Part shown: one piece after another, positions 10,311-22,139 of the stretch | Position numbering within the stretch: position 1 is the first letter of the stretch | Layout of the letters: each line of letters starts with the position of its first letter | NCBI GenBank assembly: GCA_964200075.2 | Contig: CAXNAA020000030.1 | Span: 1-33,786 of the forward strand | Length of the DNA: 33,786 nucleotides | DNA from: Sphacelaria rigidula | Lineage: Eukaryota > Phaeophyceae > Sphacelariales | Direction: 5' to 3' | Position numbers and translations under genes: made by a program | The notes under the pieces: generated by a model | Told to the model about the DNA's origin: nothing | The model's input: only the letters and a program-made list of their open reading frames with translations | The model's database searches: none

Positions 10311-10444
10311 TTAGTTGTGAGTTCCGCGATAACGAATGCGGCAAGAGCGGCACGTACAAAACACGGTTTCACCCCCATTAGTTGTGAGTTCCGCGATAAC
10401 GAATGCGGCAAGAGCGGCACGTACAAAACACGGTTTCACCCCCC
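10311..10444. repeat. exact tandem duplication, two 67-bp units
   Basis: Unit 1 at 10311-10377 and unit 2 at 10378-10444 are identical as read (both begin TTAGTTGTGAGTTCCGCGAT), ending in a C run that continues into CCCCGCCCCCTCCCCCGCC at 10441-10459. Perfect identity points to a very recent duplication or an assembly artefact. Confidence 0.9.
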
Positions 10445-10459
10445 GCCCCCTCCCCCGCC

Positions 10460-12478
10460 GGATACGGACACAAAGACAGTTAGTAGTCCATGTGCTCGAA
10501 AAGATCCTGCCTGTAGCATTTTCACCTTCTGGAGATACCAGCGGGGCGAACGGAGGGCGTCCAGACGGCCAAGGTGCCACGGAAATGTTTTTGCCCACTG
10601 GGTGCCACGCAAAGTCACGGAAAGCGAACCTGATGGAGAGCGAGAGCAGCACGGTCAATGTATGAAGCTAGATGTCAGGGGAAATGTACCCACTCTACTG
10701 ATATAGACGAGGATATGCCCTTCCAGGCTTGTCCATTCCAAGTCTTGTTGAAATGATGAAAAAAAGTTGCTGCGGTACACTTCGTGGTATTTTTGAGGTA
10801 GGCTGATGACTAAGCCACTCATTGTTTCTCCGCAACCGTCGGTCGCACAAATTCTTCATGTGAAATGGCACGGCGGTGGGTCATTTTGGGCAATCGTTCA
10901 TCATATGGATATGCCTTTCAGACATGAGCACATAGATGTGCAGGTGGTTTCTGGCATGCGCTTCTTGCGATTTGAACGCGGCATGATATGCGGGAAACGC
11001 GCGATCGAGCCCCTATGTGCATGTGTGTGCTACGCGCAAGCTCCTCACCAATAGTACAGTGCGTGGGTTCACTGAGAAGTGGGTATGTCAGTCTTTAGTG
11101 ACCTTGCCATGTCTCAAAGCACAAGGAAGCGAAGTCCTACCAGTCCTGCGACTCTCTTCCTGATTACCCATGTGTTGACTGTGTAGTGCATGACGTTCAG
11201 CGGCGCGTCATGTAGACGAACGCCTTCAACGCGCCAGCTACACTGGTAACCGCTTGGGGCCCATTTTAAATACACGAAGAAACAAGCGAGCAAAAAACAA
11301 GCAAGCGAAGAGAGAGCATGTTCATTAGTCGTTGCGATACCACCCCCCGCTCCCCCTCCCGCTCCCCTCCCCCCGAAGAATACGCGACGGTTCATTTTTC
11401 GAGGCGGCGACTCTTTTTTTTCCATAGATAATTTTACAACTTTTTAACCCATCCCTCAACACATTTTTGAGCTGTTTGCCGTGAAGGGCAAAGTGCAGCA
11501 GCGGTGCAAAAAACCTTGCTGTTATACGCACCTGTCACACTGTCACACAACCCGGATCTGAGGCGCAAGCTCACTTTCCCAGGACAGGCAATGAAAAGCT
11601 TGAGCTGTAGCTGTTAATCTACTGAGTATAACGTTTTCGGTCCAGGAAAAAGCGGGTCAATATAGATGGGCACTTGACGACTTCTGTCGGACGGACCTCG
11701 TTTATCACACTCATAAACAGCCAACGATTCCATCGTTAGCAACATCCGTTGTACTCACGGCACCCCTCTTCCAAGACCCAACATATTTTTGAAATTAATA
11801 TGGTGTACAGATGATGAGCAAGAGCTAGTGCTAGGCGTGATGTTGTGGTGTGGATGTCTGTGCGTATTTTCTCGGGCTCGGTTGTGTAGGGATACAATAA
11901 CGTGTTTCAGTCACACCGTTGAGATTGCCAGACCGGCTTCCGACTACGCCAAGCGCCGAAAGAACACCGCCTTCCCCAAAAGTCCGCTTTGTGTCTTCTC
12001 TTTAGGACGCAAAGTGGTCGTTGTGGGCAAGCAAGCTGCCTTGCTCGCTCCTTTTTTTTTTGTCTCGTTAAGATGGACCCTTGACCGTTCGACTGCGAAG
12101 CTTGAGAGACTACGCCTGTGTGCAGGAGCAAAGGGTGACCCGGGGCTGATCACATACCCGCTTACGTCTTGATTATTTTCTGCCGTGTCTCCAGCTGTTT
12201 GTTGGACGAGAGAAAGCCGATAATTAAATTCGAGTCCCAACGAAACCTTGATTTCATTCTCCAGAGGGCATGGTGGTGATGGAGGGTGAATTCGTGCAAC
12301 AATTTAGGTAAACCCTTCCCCCCCCCTCCCCGCCCCACCGCGCGGGATGAGGAGAACATCTCTCAGGTGGACACATTCTTCTGTTCCTTCGACGTTTATT
12401 TTTTCTCTGCCACCATTATATTAGCCGATATTCAAGAGTCTGAGCACCATTTCCGCCACACATGTTTAGTGTCCAGGC
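10460..12478. other. no supported gene; C-rich tracts
   Basis: An 82-codon frame with an ATG start (10806-11054, +) has reasonable composition but no recognised motif. A 127-codon frame at 11789-12172 (+) is likewise unrecognised. C-run tracts at 11341-11373 and 12317-12344 could form i-motifs, or quadruplexes on the minus strand. Nothing else is recognised. Confidence 0.4.
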
Positions 12479-12939
12479 TTGATCACCAGCAAATTCCACC
12501 AAGTGTGCGCGATGTTTTTCTTCGAGCATCATGTCCAGAGAGCACACATGCGCGCGCATGGGACGCCATTGCATGAGCAACTAACTCGAGTGGCAACGCC
12601 GTATTTATCTCGGCTCCAACCTCTGTCTGCGCACCCAAACCCACGGACTTCGGGTGCGAGGGGAACTCTCACAATGTCAGGCGTGAGGTTCGCAAGGTCC
12701 GAGAAAACCCAATGCTTTGAGGCCTGAGAAAACGAATGGAAAAGGCGCACAGGAAGTTATGTTCTCGAAAATTCCTAGCCGGGAGGCAGGTGGGCTCAGA
12801 GTATACCAGGGGCATTCACGTCGAAAACGCCTTGACCGATCATGTTCCCCTCCACGTTTCACTCAATGCGGACCACATTCGTGCGTGGTGGTACTACGGT
12901 ACTGAGGTACTGCGTGCCGCGAGCGTGCCCGACGCGTGA
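12479..12939 (+). CDS. weak two-exon candidate gene, unknown product
   Basis: Exon A ends at 12696 (GCAAG|GTCCGA, phase 2; start unknown, frame open from 12479). Exon B, 12810-12939, follows GTATACCAG, begins in matching phase and runs to TGA 12937-12939. Exon B reads GIHVENALTDHVPLHVSLNA followed by DHIRAWWYYG, with mostly G/C third positions, unlike the flanking frames. No family is recognised. The 113-bp intron and the weak donor keep this tentative. Confidence 0.22.
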
Positions 12940-14707
12940 CAACACGGCTGGGCCTTGCTCACCACAGGACAAGAATCGCCCGAGTTCACGAAGAAATACA
13001 TAAGCCCTCGTGGAGTTTGCAAAGTGAGCACACAGTCAGTTAGTTGGTGAGGGTGTCAAGATGCCACATCTGCTTTTGAGGCCTGCTGGCCATTCGTGTA
13101 TTCGCGTTTGATGTTATTTTCGTTGTCCCATGTACCCCAAATCTCTAGATTTATTAGTCGGAGGTCAAAAAGGAGGGGAAGGTCCACGCCCCTTCTATGA
13201 ACTGCGGAGGGTACTCTGTACCGGTCGAGGCTGTCGAAGATGTTTCTGTAACGTCACGGGTCCTCTCCACTCAATTGACGGGCAATAATGTGGTGTGCAT
13301 ATGTCTTTCTCCGCGACAGTTTGGGTAAGCTTTCAGTCTTCTTCATATTTGCTCGGGTCTTCCGCGTATAATAGTCGTAGTAGACAGGACTCGACTGTAG
13401 AGCTTATATCTCGCCGAGATCTGAGTGTAGAACGCGTTCGGCTATGAATCACTGCCACTGACCTGGAGCAATTCAGTGCGTGAGGCTGTGACGTGTTAGA
13501 TACTGTCTCTGACTGACATGTATAATCAATCATGATCTTTGATCAGCGACGAACGGCAACAAACGATGACTGAGGGATGTCGATGTTGCGACTGAGTACT
13601 GGTCGTGAGCCATTTAATGTTGTCGCGAAGAAAAATGTGTACCTTGGGGGCTGTGGCACCACCACGTGGCGAATGAAAATTTCTCGGAAACATATCATTT
13701 CGAACTAGCGCCAACCCTAGAACCCAAACCTCAACCAAAGGCATACGGAGAACCCTCGGGCGAGGGAGGTGCGAAGCGTTCCGTTGGCGAAGTGTGGCGT
13801 TGGTAGACCTCAAATCGACGCCCACGGCGCCGATTTTGACGAAAACGCTTTCTGCGCAGGCTACCGGTAGGGGTATTTGGGGTTGTCAGGCCCACCAACG
13901 ATCCGAATATTGGTGTTTACACTCAAATCAAGTAATAGAATTCCGGGAAGGTTCTAATTGACGAAGTGTTACCAAGTGGTGAACACTACTGGCTTGGTCA
14001 GTGGGCTAAGTTCTTCACTCCCGTGGCGTAGGTGACGTGATACCATACATATACTCCTGTAACGTTGTAGGATACTTGAACATGAGGGGTGACGTGAACA
14101 TGCTACCCCATCGTGAATTTTAGTCTTCATCACAAATGGTTCGTCGTTGTGTTTGTGTTTACGCCAACCCCAAGATACTGTACACTGATAATTCGATAGC
14201 ATTGGTTGTAATAGGGCCCATCATTATTGAAGATGTGTTTTTCAAGATGGTGCTGCCTGCCCGTGTATGGCTTAAAAACCACCGCAAACATTTTTCTCGC
14301 GACCTCCTTGTAAAACGGGGGGGCAGTCGGGAAGGCGAGGCCGTGATCGACCGGCCCTCGCGGAATGCAGTAGCAGTACACACACAGAGATACAAATCTC
14401 GACTGTAAAAACTCCGCGCGAAGATTGTAACATGCTTGCATTTCTGTCAGTTGTATGCGTACCAATCCACGGTGCTCTTGACTCTACGATATGGCCTAGG
14501 GTGACACTGGCAAGAATCCTGATGACTCTCGCACGCTGACGAGCGCCACGGCGTGCTCACAGAGCAGTGCTGTAAAGTGTTGCGCTGCAGTCCGAAGTGT
14601 TCAGATTTTTCCTAACGTGAAGCTCCGGATAAAAAATCTGGGATTCGCGAACAACAGTGACGATAGTGATCGCCCTTGGGCCGCTTTTTGTGCTCCGTTT
14701 TTTTTTT
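12940..14707. other. no supported gene
   Basis: Short frames only. The best is a 99-codon minus frame (13825-13526, start GTG) without recognised motif, and a 111-codon minus frame at 14465-14130. No repeats beyond low-complexity words were recognised. Confidence 0.4.
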
Positions 14708-15010
14708 GTCGAATCTCGGTGAAATCACACGGTCTGGAATTTTTTCTCACACCATGCCCAATACTGGAGAGCGACTATCTATGTCGTGGGTACACAATAT
14801 TCGGCTTCACGGTCGACGAGGGAAAAGGACTGCTGAACCCCTCTCGCGATTAGAAATATGGCAAGCACCACAGAAAAGAAAAAAAAAAACTACCGTGTTG
14901 TCATTCCCTCTGTGTGACCCCCGCTAATGCGCCCACATTTACCGAAATATGTAGACTGGCATTTAGAATAGATGGGATGACAACACGCACACATTTTTTC
15001 ATCAAACACG
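14708..15010 (+). mobile_element. SINE family A, copy 2 (5'-truncated)
   Basis: Begins in the box-B part of the tRNA-like head (GTCGAATCTCGGTGAAATC) just after a T9 run, then TTTTTTCTCACACCATGCCC, TGGAGAGCGACTA, CACGGTCGACGAGG, CCCCTCTCGCGATTAG, TGTGTGACCCCCGCTAATGC and the tail GGGATGACAACACGCACACA. A second tail-like stretch (GAATCCCATGACAACACACA) sits at about 15129-15150, possibly another fragment. Confidence 0.75.
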
Positions 15011-15150
15011 GGTGCTTCTGAGACGTATCCGAGGAAACGTGTTTCAAAAATCGAGTACCGTATGTGTTCAAGGAAGTCACTCCTCAGATGGTCGTATAAG
15101 GGAGCGGGTTTACCCAATTTCGGCGCCAGAATCCCATGACAACACACACG

Positions 15151-16095
15151 CACATACTTCATTTTCGTCACATCCTACGGCTGACCTTAACCCCAACACC
15201 AGCTGAAAAAAGTTAGATACAGTACAGTGCTCTATACAACGTGCGTTTTTATTTCGGGTCATGTGGAGAGAGATCCATTTGAGTCAAAACGTGTGCGTGC
15301 TACGCTGGGCGGGGACTGGGAAAGGACTGTGGAAGGTAAACAGATTCGAAGTCGACCACCTGCACTAGAAGCAAGAAGCAAGGATGTTCACGCCCAACCG
15401 GGTTAAACTTTTTTCATGAAAATAATGCGGTGTCTCAAACTGTTTCAGACGTGTTGGTGACAAAACTGTTGTCAACAATCAATTGGAAACTCTTCCCCGC
15501 CCACCGCCTGCCGCCCCGCCACGAAGAAGAAATTATTGCTGCCGGTGGCGTTCAAAACGGGAATCTCGTGAAGGAGAAGCGGTTCTGACATGAGTATGTA
15601 AAAAATGTTGTCACCTGGAAGCAAATGCGCATACCTTTACACGAGTCGATGCCTCAAAACCCGTAAGATGTTATCTTATTGTATGTACCGCCCCTGAAGA
15701 CTATCGTCGAACGGAGAATTCGGTTGGTGAAGACTCAACCGTGATCGTTGCGAGCACAACTCTGTTTGCAAAGTGTTTGTTTATGCAGCTTCATTTTTTA
15801 TTTTTCCGTCCCGATATGGTACGGTAGGTCCTGAGGAGGATCGGCCCCGACCGACTCGAGATATGTGCACGGCCTAAAAACTCTCGGCTACTTTCACAAA
15901 CGAGATGTTGCTTCTCGATGTTGCGCGCAGTACGCCCACCATCGAACAGGGTTCGGTTTCCCGTAACATGCACAATTGTCATGAGATGGAATCGGCCGCC
16001 AAAAAGTGGAGGAGGGGGGAGGAAGGTGGTCCAGGTTCTCACCAATCCTAGGTGACGTAGCAGCCCGAAATATGCATAATTTTTTAACACTTGAC
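15151..16095. other. no supported gene
   Basis: No frame above about 100 codons and no recognised motif. A 99-codon minus frame at 16090-15791 is unrecognised. Confidence 0.4.
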
Positions 16096-16145
16096 GTTCT
16101 ACCCATTGACGTGTGGGTCATGATCTGTTGAATCGGTATCGTGTT
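16096..16145 (+). repeat. partial 'GAATCGGCATCA' module
   Basis: GTGTGGGTCATGATCTGTTG then AATCGGTATCGTG matches one half of the small palindromic family (compare 22260-22300 and 16508-16608). Confidence 0.45.
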
Positions 16146-16507
16146 GACTCGAAAAAAAGAGAAAAGATCCACAGAGTAATCGGCCCTGGCGGGTAAAGGT
16201 TAAAGGGTGGAACGGACGAAGCGCGCAGAGGTAACTTCCGTTTTGATATTTGCACAAAAAGGAGGAATCGCTGAATCGTCATTGCGTGCCCTTACCTTAA
16301 TTTAGGCGCAACTGACATGAAAAAATAGATAAACACCGTATTTCCTTAAAAGCAGTTCATCTCAAAATGATGTACTCTGTACGGATCGGCCGCGTCAAGT
16401 TATCAATAGCATCCCGTGGTCACTGCACCCACCATGGCTCGGTGTGCGGGTTCAGGGTTCAGATGTTGTTTCCTCTATTCTCTTGTGGTCGTTGAGGTTC
16501 CGTCTTG

Positions 16508-16608
16508 AACCTTAGACCGCGAGGTTGATCTTCTGTTGAATCGGCATCAATTTCAAGTGGGAGAAAGTGCGCATGATCCAGAAAGACTAATCTCGCGGTC
16601 CAAGGGTA
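16508..16608. mobile_element. small palindromic element, 'GAATCGGCATCA' family
   Basis: The left end ACCTTAGACCGCGAGGTTGA and the right end CTAATCTCGCGGTCCAAGGG are inverted copies. The core is TGTTGAATCGGCATCAATTT. It overlaps a 129-codon minus frame (16848-16459), which is therefore not taken as a gene. Confidence 0.55.
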
Positions 16609-17032
16609 AACGAGGGAAGAAAAGTGAAGAGGCGATGTGACAGAAACGGTATTTTCTGGCGCTTTTGGATTTTTTTTGTTTTTGTTTGGTGTTCCTGGTT
16701 GGCTGTGAGTTGATGCCAAACTCTCATCCCGCCCGAAATCACTCTCACGAAAATTAGTCACTTGGGAATTTTGTAGTGGGGGCGTATGGGTGAACATTCG
16801 CTTGAGAGTGCGAAGAGGAACGTGACATGGTTGTAAGGCATGGGCCATAAGTGCAGGGAGATTCCGAGTGTCCGCCAGTGAGATATGAAAACTTGGCTAC
16901 TCATGCACTCAAATGCAACTGCCCTGCTGGTTATGAGTTTGAAAATTTCAAATATAAGCAGCAGAAATCATGGACCAACGTCTCCTACGTTTTTGCTACT
17001 GCCGTGCTGTGAAGAGGTACAGAGTACATATT

Positions 17033-17100
17033 AATCGAGGGGTGCGGTGTCATTTGGGTTGTACACTCGCCTTCTGAGCGAAAATGATGCCGATTCTACA
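17033..17100 (-). repeat. partial 'GAATCGGCATCA' module
   Basis: The reverse complement reads GTAGAATCGGCATCATTTTC then GCTCAGAAGG, matching the 5935-5962 stretch and the core of the palindromic family. Confidence 0.45.
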
Positions 17101-17104
17101 CGTC

Positions 17105-18447
17105 AATCAACCCACCAATCACATACAAATGGCAAAAAATATATGAGGGGCGTGGTACCGTGCCCCCCTTCCGCAGAATGAGCAGCACATAAGATTCCTA
17201 CTGTCGATTCCGTACTAAATTTCCTCAAGTGGCGGGGCAAGAGGGCAATAGGGTGGGGAGCGGGGGGGTGGGGGGAGGGTGCTCGGATGACGTACAGGCC
17301 GTCACGGCCATCAGGACTAAACGGGAAGGAGGAAGGGAGGAAGGGAGTGGAGGTGCCGTGTCGTTGTGGTGAGTTGGACCTTGGTTGGGCCCTTTGATCA
17401 TCTCCGAAGTCTCGACTCGTGCCAGCCGTCCAGCTGTCCATGCATTTCCGATAGTTGACGATGATGGTTGGGGTGCGGTTTTGCAGGAGATGGGCTTAGG
17501 GACGAAGAGCTCGTGAAGGTCGGCTAATGGGGTAAGAACTATGTAAGACGAGACGAGACGAGAGAACGAGGGAGAAGCCAGACGTTTTTCGCACAACCTA
17601 GCTGTATGCGCAGCTACCTATCTTGCTTTGTTCTGCAAAACAGTTTTTATATATCTGGCATGTTCATGGGATCCAGATTACCGGTGCATAAGCCAATCTC
17701 GTCGGCATCACGCACGGAACGTGATCTTTGCCCCGGGCCCGCATGCATCATGCACCATGGACACGACCCCAGGTATGCTACGGGACGGTCGAACACCAGT
17801 AAGCACGCCGTTATGTTGTGTGCCTCTTTGTGCTTCGTGCGTGCACATTGCACATAGCCTCAAGCAACAGTACAGCACAAAGAGGGCCGTGTAAAAATTC
17901 GGCCCGGGAATCCACGTGATACCCTAGGCGCGACTCTTGGGTCTCACGTGCTGGGTCTTGGTTTCAGCGGGCCCTAAAATTCTAACCATGTCGCGCACCC
18001 TTTGTCCGGTCGTGTAGGTATTTCCCGATCGTGAGACACGTACATACACGACACGTGCAACATGGAGTACCGGCCTCAATCGGCATATCTTGGCAGGGGT
18101 AACTCAGTCCTCGGATAGACGCACGTATGTAAAAATATTGTCCATGGTCAAGAGTATGATTGACGGAGGTGGGTCAGAACATGCCCCGAGCGATGGTTGC
18201 CGATTGCGCTTTGCGATCGGCACCTTTGCACACGCTCGCAACAACCCCCGTCGTATTATTATTTAATCCCATTATCACACTGCAGCGAAGCACTCAGCAC
18301 AGTACGAGTAGTCATTCTGGTTGATTGATGCTCGGGACAGGGGATGGGTGTATTTTGAGCCCCCGATCGAATGTGATAGTGGGCACACATGTCCCGAGAG
18401 GCCGGGCAAATGTAATACGTTGTGTGCGATCGTAGAACTTTGTTCAT
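17105..18447. other. no supported gene; G-rich microsatellites
   Basis: G-run tract at 17232-17280 (several GGG/GGGG runs spaced 1-6 bases, quadruplex-capable), a GGAAGGAGG-type run at 17323-17352 and a (GACGA)n run at 17549-17566. Frames up to 123 codons on the minus strand overlap these low-complexity tracts and are not credible. Confidence 0.45.
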
Positions 18448-18760
18448 GCCGGTCGCCCCGCTGGCTCAGTTGGTGACCTCGAAACCTTCTGACGGTTGGA
18501 TCGTGGGTTCGAATTTCGGTGCAGCCACGCAATCTTGGATTTTTTCTCACACAATGCCCGACAGTAGAGAGCGATAATGTCGTGGGTACACAAAATTAGA
18601 CTTCACGGTCGACGAGGAAAAGGAACCGCTGGGCCCCTCTAGCGATAAAAAAAAATGAGGCAAGCACCGCACAAGAAAGATGAAGAACTGGAACAAACAA
18701 AAAAGAAGGAACTCCTGTGTTGGCCATCCTCCTGTGTGACCCCGGCTGGTGCGTCATCGG
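18448..18760 (+). mobile_element. SINE family A, copy 3 (with tRNA-like head)
   Basis: The head starts GCCGGTCGCCCCGCTGGCTC and holds box A (TGGCTCAGTTGG) and box B (GGGTTCGAATTTC), the internal RNA polymerase III promoter of tRNA genes. The body follows: TTTTTTCTCACACAATGCCC, GTAGAGAGCGATAATGTCGT, CACGGTCGACGAGG, GGCCCCTCTAGCGATA, ACTCCTGTGTTGGCC, TGTGTGACCCC. The tail diverges after about 18760. The head cannot fold as a full functional tRNA, so this is a SINE, not a tRNA gene. Confidence 0.85.
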
Positions 18761-19084
18761 GAACATTGAGCACGTTATTATTCCAAGACGAGGGCGATCG
18801 ATCACGTGATTCACGTGTGTCGCCCGCGTGCGTGGTCGATCTGCTGGATTCGTTTGCCCGTGCGATTACCAGTGGGTGTATTGATCGCTGTTGTCAGCTG
18901 TAGCGTGAACTGCAAGAAATCGTTGTCCAGCCAAGTTGCGCAAGCGCCCGATCAGGAAGAAACGAAACATAACGCCTCTACTGTAGAAGTCAGCAAATCC
19001 AAGCTGGCGCACCTTACACTTGAGTCGGTTACATCACCCTGAAGCCTCGAATCGGCGGTTGAGCTGACCGTGGATATCTTTCAG

Positions 19085-20305
19085 AGGTGTCGTATTGTGT
19101 AGCACCCACCATGAGCTTTTTTTGCCCAGCAACTGATTGTGATGAGGCGTATGCTGGGACTGCCGGGGTGTTGCTTTCCACGTATGCACATGGGGTGGCG
19201 TTGGACTCACGGCAAAAAAAGCTGCTTAGTCTGTAGCTGCAGCGCCTTCTGCGATTCAAGCGGAGCTGCAACATGCAGAGCTTAAACTATACAGTAAATA
19301 CGTGGGTGCAGTGCAGTCCAGTGCAGTGCAGTACTCCGTCTCGTGCGACGTAATTCGTTGTTCCTCACGTTTCCTCCCTCATGCCTTTCAGCACGTGAAC
19401 ACAGCAACCTGCGACAGAGTGGTTTGCCCAGGTCTTGAGGTCATCAATGTTTTTCCGCTGACAGTGTCGAATCGCCGCGATTTGGCGTGCCGTCATCACG
19501 TCGCTGGTACGGTACCGACCCCACTGCAGACCTAAACTTTGTTGGTTATAGCCGCTTTGATGCTCTTGTATGATTCTAGAGGTGTGGACATCACGAGTCA
19601 GCTGTCCTACGCTGGACGTTGGTCGTGGTGGAGTCCTTGTCGTGGTTCTTCATATGTTGCCCTTGGAACCGACTCCAAGCTACTGTTGGTCACTTGCCGA
19701 GATGTTCGGAGCTGCAGTGACCAATCCGTGTACTCTGCAGTACCACAAAATACTGACTGCCTCGCACTGTTGTACCAAGCCTGTCACTACTAACTGTAAT
19801 GCCGTGCTGTAGTGTATACGTTCTTGATCGGAAAAATATTTCCTTCCACAAGCGCGATCGTACACCCGAAAAGTATGGTCCATGTAGACGAGTCCTTGTA
19901 CGATGAGGCAGGTCTCTTTCCCACCCCCTGTGTTGAATGTGGTGGTGATTTTGAAGTCAGTTTTGTAATTGATTGCCAACCAGATGCTCATCTCGTCTGC
20001 GAGAAACTAACGTTCAAAATATACTACTGAAAACTCTGCGCAATTATCTCAGTTTTCTCTCCTAGATGAACCCTGAGCCGTCTGCTTTGCATCACTGTAT
20101 AGTAGTATCGTTGACTGTTTGCCATGTAAAATCCTTGCTGGTAAGGATAGGTTTCTCTGGAAGTGTCGAAACCGTCACGCAGCAACAGTTGGATCCAACC
20201 ACCGTGCCTGTTCCCCACACCTCTACTGTCAACTCGACTGGCCATGAATGTATGTCCAGTCAAGCCACTGTTCATGTCAGAGGGGCGACCGTCCAGTCAA
20301 GTTGA
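19085..20305 (+). CDS. candidate Cys-rich multi-exon gene, unknown product
   Basis: Several stretches combine a good acceptor with a protein-like frame. (1) ATCTTTCAG then 19085-19236, reading VSYCVAPTMSFFCPATDCDE and ending in TAG. (2) A long pyrimidine tract and CCTTTCAG, then 19392-19506, reading HVNTATCDRVVCPGLEV and on to a possible GTACGG donor. (3) A frame up to 20030 reading FPTPCVECGGDFEVSFVIDC. (4) TTTTCTCTCCTAG then 20066-20140 (25 codons, MNPEPSALHHCIVVS) to a GTAAGG donor; beyond it the frame stays open, Ser/Thr/Val-rich, to 20305. The joins are not all in phase, so exon order is unresolved. Regular Cys suggests an extracellular protein, but no domain is recognised. Confidence 0.28.
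19305..19333. repeat. GTGCA/GTGCAGT short tandem repeat
   Basis: GTGCAGTGCAGTCCAGTGCA then GTGCAGTAC: about five GTGCAGT-like units just upstream of the acceptor at 19391. Confidence 0.6.
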
Positions 20306-22139
20306 GCTGTAGACGGAGAGCAGGTCAGTCTTCCCCTTGTTACCATGAATGGCTAGAAGTAGACGCTCGTGGGTTGATGAATTTTCGACAGTGGTTATCT
20401 TGCTTACTGCAACGACCATAATCTAACATCAAGAGGCGTTTTCAGATGAGCCTTGACGATATTTTCGTGACTTAATGGCAGGGTTGCCATATCTCCCAGT
20501 TGTATCACCATACCCCGTTATTGGCACCGTATCCACCCCCCTGTCCCTACAACTTGTAACCTCATGAATTTTTTTCACTCTTGTCCAAAAACCATTTCTA
20601 AAGCAGAGGGAAGCCCTCTGCTCATTAGCTGCAGCAGTGTCCCAACCCACCCAAGTGACTTCATAAATTAACCGGTCTTTTGCTACACTCCCCCGCACCC
20701 CCTCCCGAAAAGGTTCGGCGCGGTCTCCAGAAAACTCTCAAACTCAGCCGCCTCACCGGTTTTACCATCACATCAGTTCGACTCTTCCGACGCGCGGTCG
20801 AGTCGTAACAAAGTTCCGAGAATGGTGTAGTTTGCTCGGACTTGAGGATCATACTTTCACGACGCGGATACGCTATTCACGTCTGACAGCGTGATCATTA
20901 GTATGTAGATGATCTCCCGGCTCGCAACTTGCCGAATTTGTGCCCATGAAAAATTTCGAGTGTGGTATCAGGTCAGAAAGATATGATGGCTCCTGCTGTA
21001 TGGCATGTTTCTCGAGGGTGCAGCTCTTCCTCCTCTTTATGGAAAAATTGACGCTGGGAAGCTACAGTAGTTGTGGGATTATCGTCAATTAATTAGCAGG
21101 GGTATCTTACTCTGTCACGTACGCGAGGCTGACGGTTTCGGAAGCCAGGTCGGTCGTTCGACACCACTCAAGCCCGAAAATTGACAGCAGGTCACGTAAC
21201 AACATAAAAGTTACGGAACGAGGGTGTGCGCACGCGAGCGCATTTGACACTCCAAATGCGATTTAGACGTCGAATTTACTTGCCTAGCTTCTGACGTCAC
21301 ACGTCCTGGCCGCGCACGTACTGTCGCACTTCCGTGCGCTTGGTGACAGCAGAGGTCACAATGTTACTACGATGTGAGTGTAACATTTGAGTGTAACATT
21401 TCCACGGAACAGCTCAAGTCAGACACATTCTGGCAGCACACCTACATTACTGCTTTGGCACTTGGTGCCAGCAGAGATTACAATGGCACCCTCGCCGCCG
21501 CGAGATGTAGTACAATACATTACGCGTAAGCAGCTTGCAGGGCCGCATTGAACGGTGTTTGCGGCAAGGAGAAGCCGGCGGAGGTCCCGAGGTCGGTGCG
21601 AGGAACAAGCGGTTTCAGCCCGTCCCAGGGTGCCCTCGAGTGGGCATAGAGTGACTGTCTCACGTGCTCTCAGCGTTACATGGGTGCACGACATTGGTGG
21701 AACCGCGGAAAAACCCGGGAAAAGCGACATGTTATTAATGGCAGTAGACCATTTTGGACGCCTTTCATGTACACTTGGTTCTTTTCAATGTATCTCGGTT
21801 TCCTAGATGCAGGGGGCATTTTTTATGCCACCCCGCGCCACCGTGATATTGCACGCCGCTCCGACCTATGTAGTCGGTTGATGAGCGTCATGCAGATCAG
21901 CGCAAACTGCATTGGTATCTACCGGTGCAGTCAGGGCAGACAACTCTCTGCTCTCTGCCTGAGGGATGACCGTCTGCCTTCCCATTGGTTCGGGTCAGGA
22001 TCTGGTCACGTCAGCCAAAAATCCGAAAATAAACTGAGCGCCTGAGATGTTGGAGTGTTTCATTTTCCTCGGTCACTGCACAAGTAGACAGCATTTCACA
22101 AAAAAATCCAATAAATCCCTCGTTAAGAATTAGTAGATG
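20306..22139. other. no supported gene
   Basis: A minus frame 20698-20429 (89 codons, start GTG) reads KDRLIYEVTWVGWDTAAANE and has fair composition but no recognised family. A plus frame 21680-22045 (121 codons) is unrecognised. A small inverted pair CGCATTTG / CAAATGCG lies at 21238-21262, and the 11-base word GAGTGTAACAT occurs twice in tandem at 21375-21401. Confidence 0.4.

Noticed and set aside
9727-10359. 210-codon open frame on the minus strand, the longest in the window
   Set aside because: It runs antisense across SINE copy 1 and into the 67-bp duplication; its residues reflect the repeat and it has no recognised motif.
17103-17596. Pro/Ser-rich minus frames of 112 and 123 codons
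   Set aside because: Low-complexity G-rich microsatellite sequence on the other strand explains them.
18448-18525. tRNA gene
   Set aside because: Boxes A and B are present, but the anticodon arm and acceptor stem do not pair properly and the same head is fused to a shared SINE body at 29426.
19597-19790. Thrombospondin type 1-like stretch (RWSWWSPC)
   Set aside because: The Cys spacing after the Trp motif does not fit the domain, and the competing frame is equally open.
19570-19812. Trypsin-like active-site motif (ILTASHCC) in a plus frame
   Set aside because: It matches the short histidine-site pattern, but no GG.L, DIAL or GDSGGP segments are found nearby in any frame.
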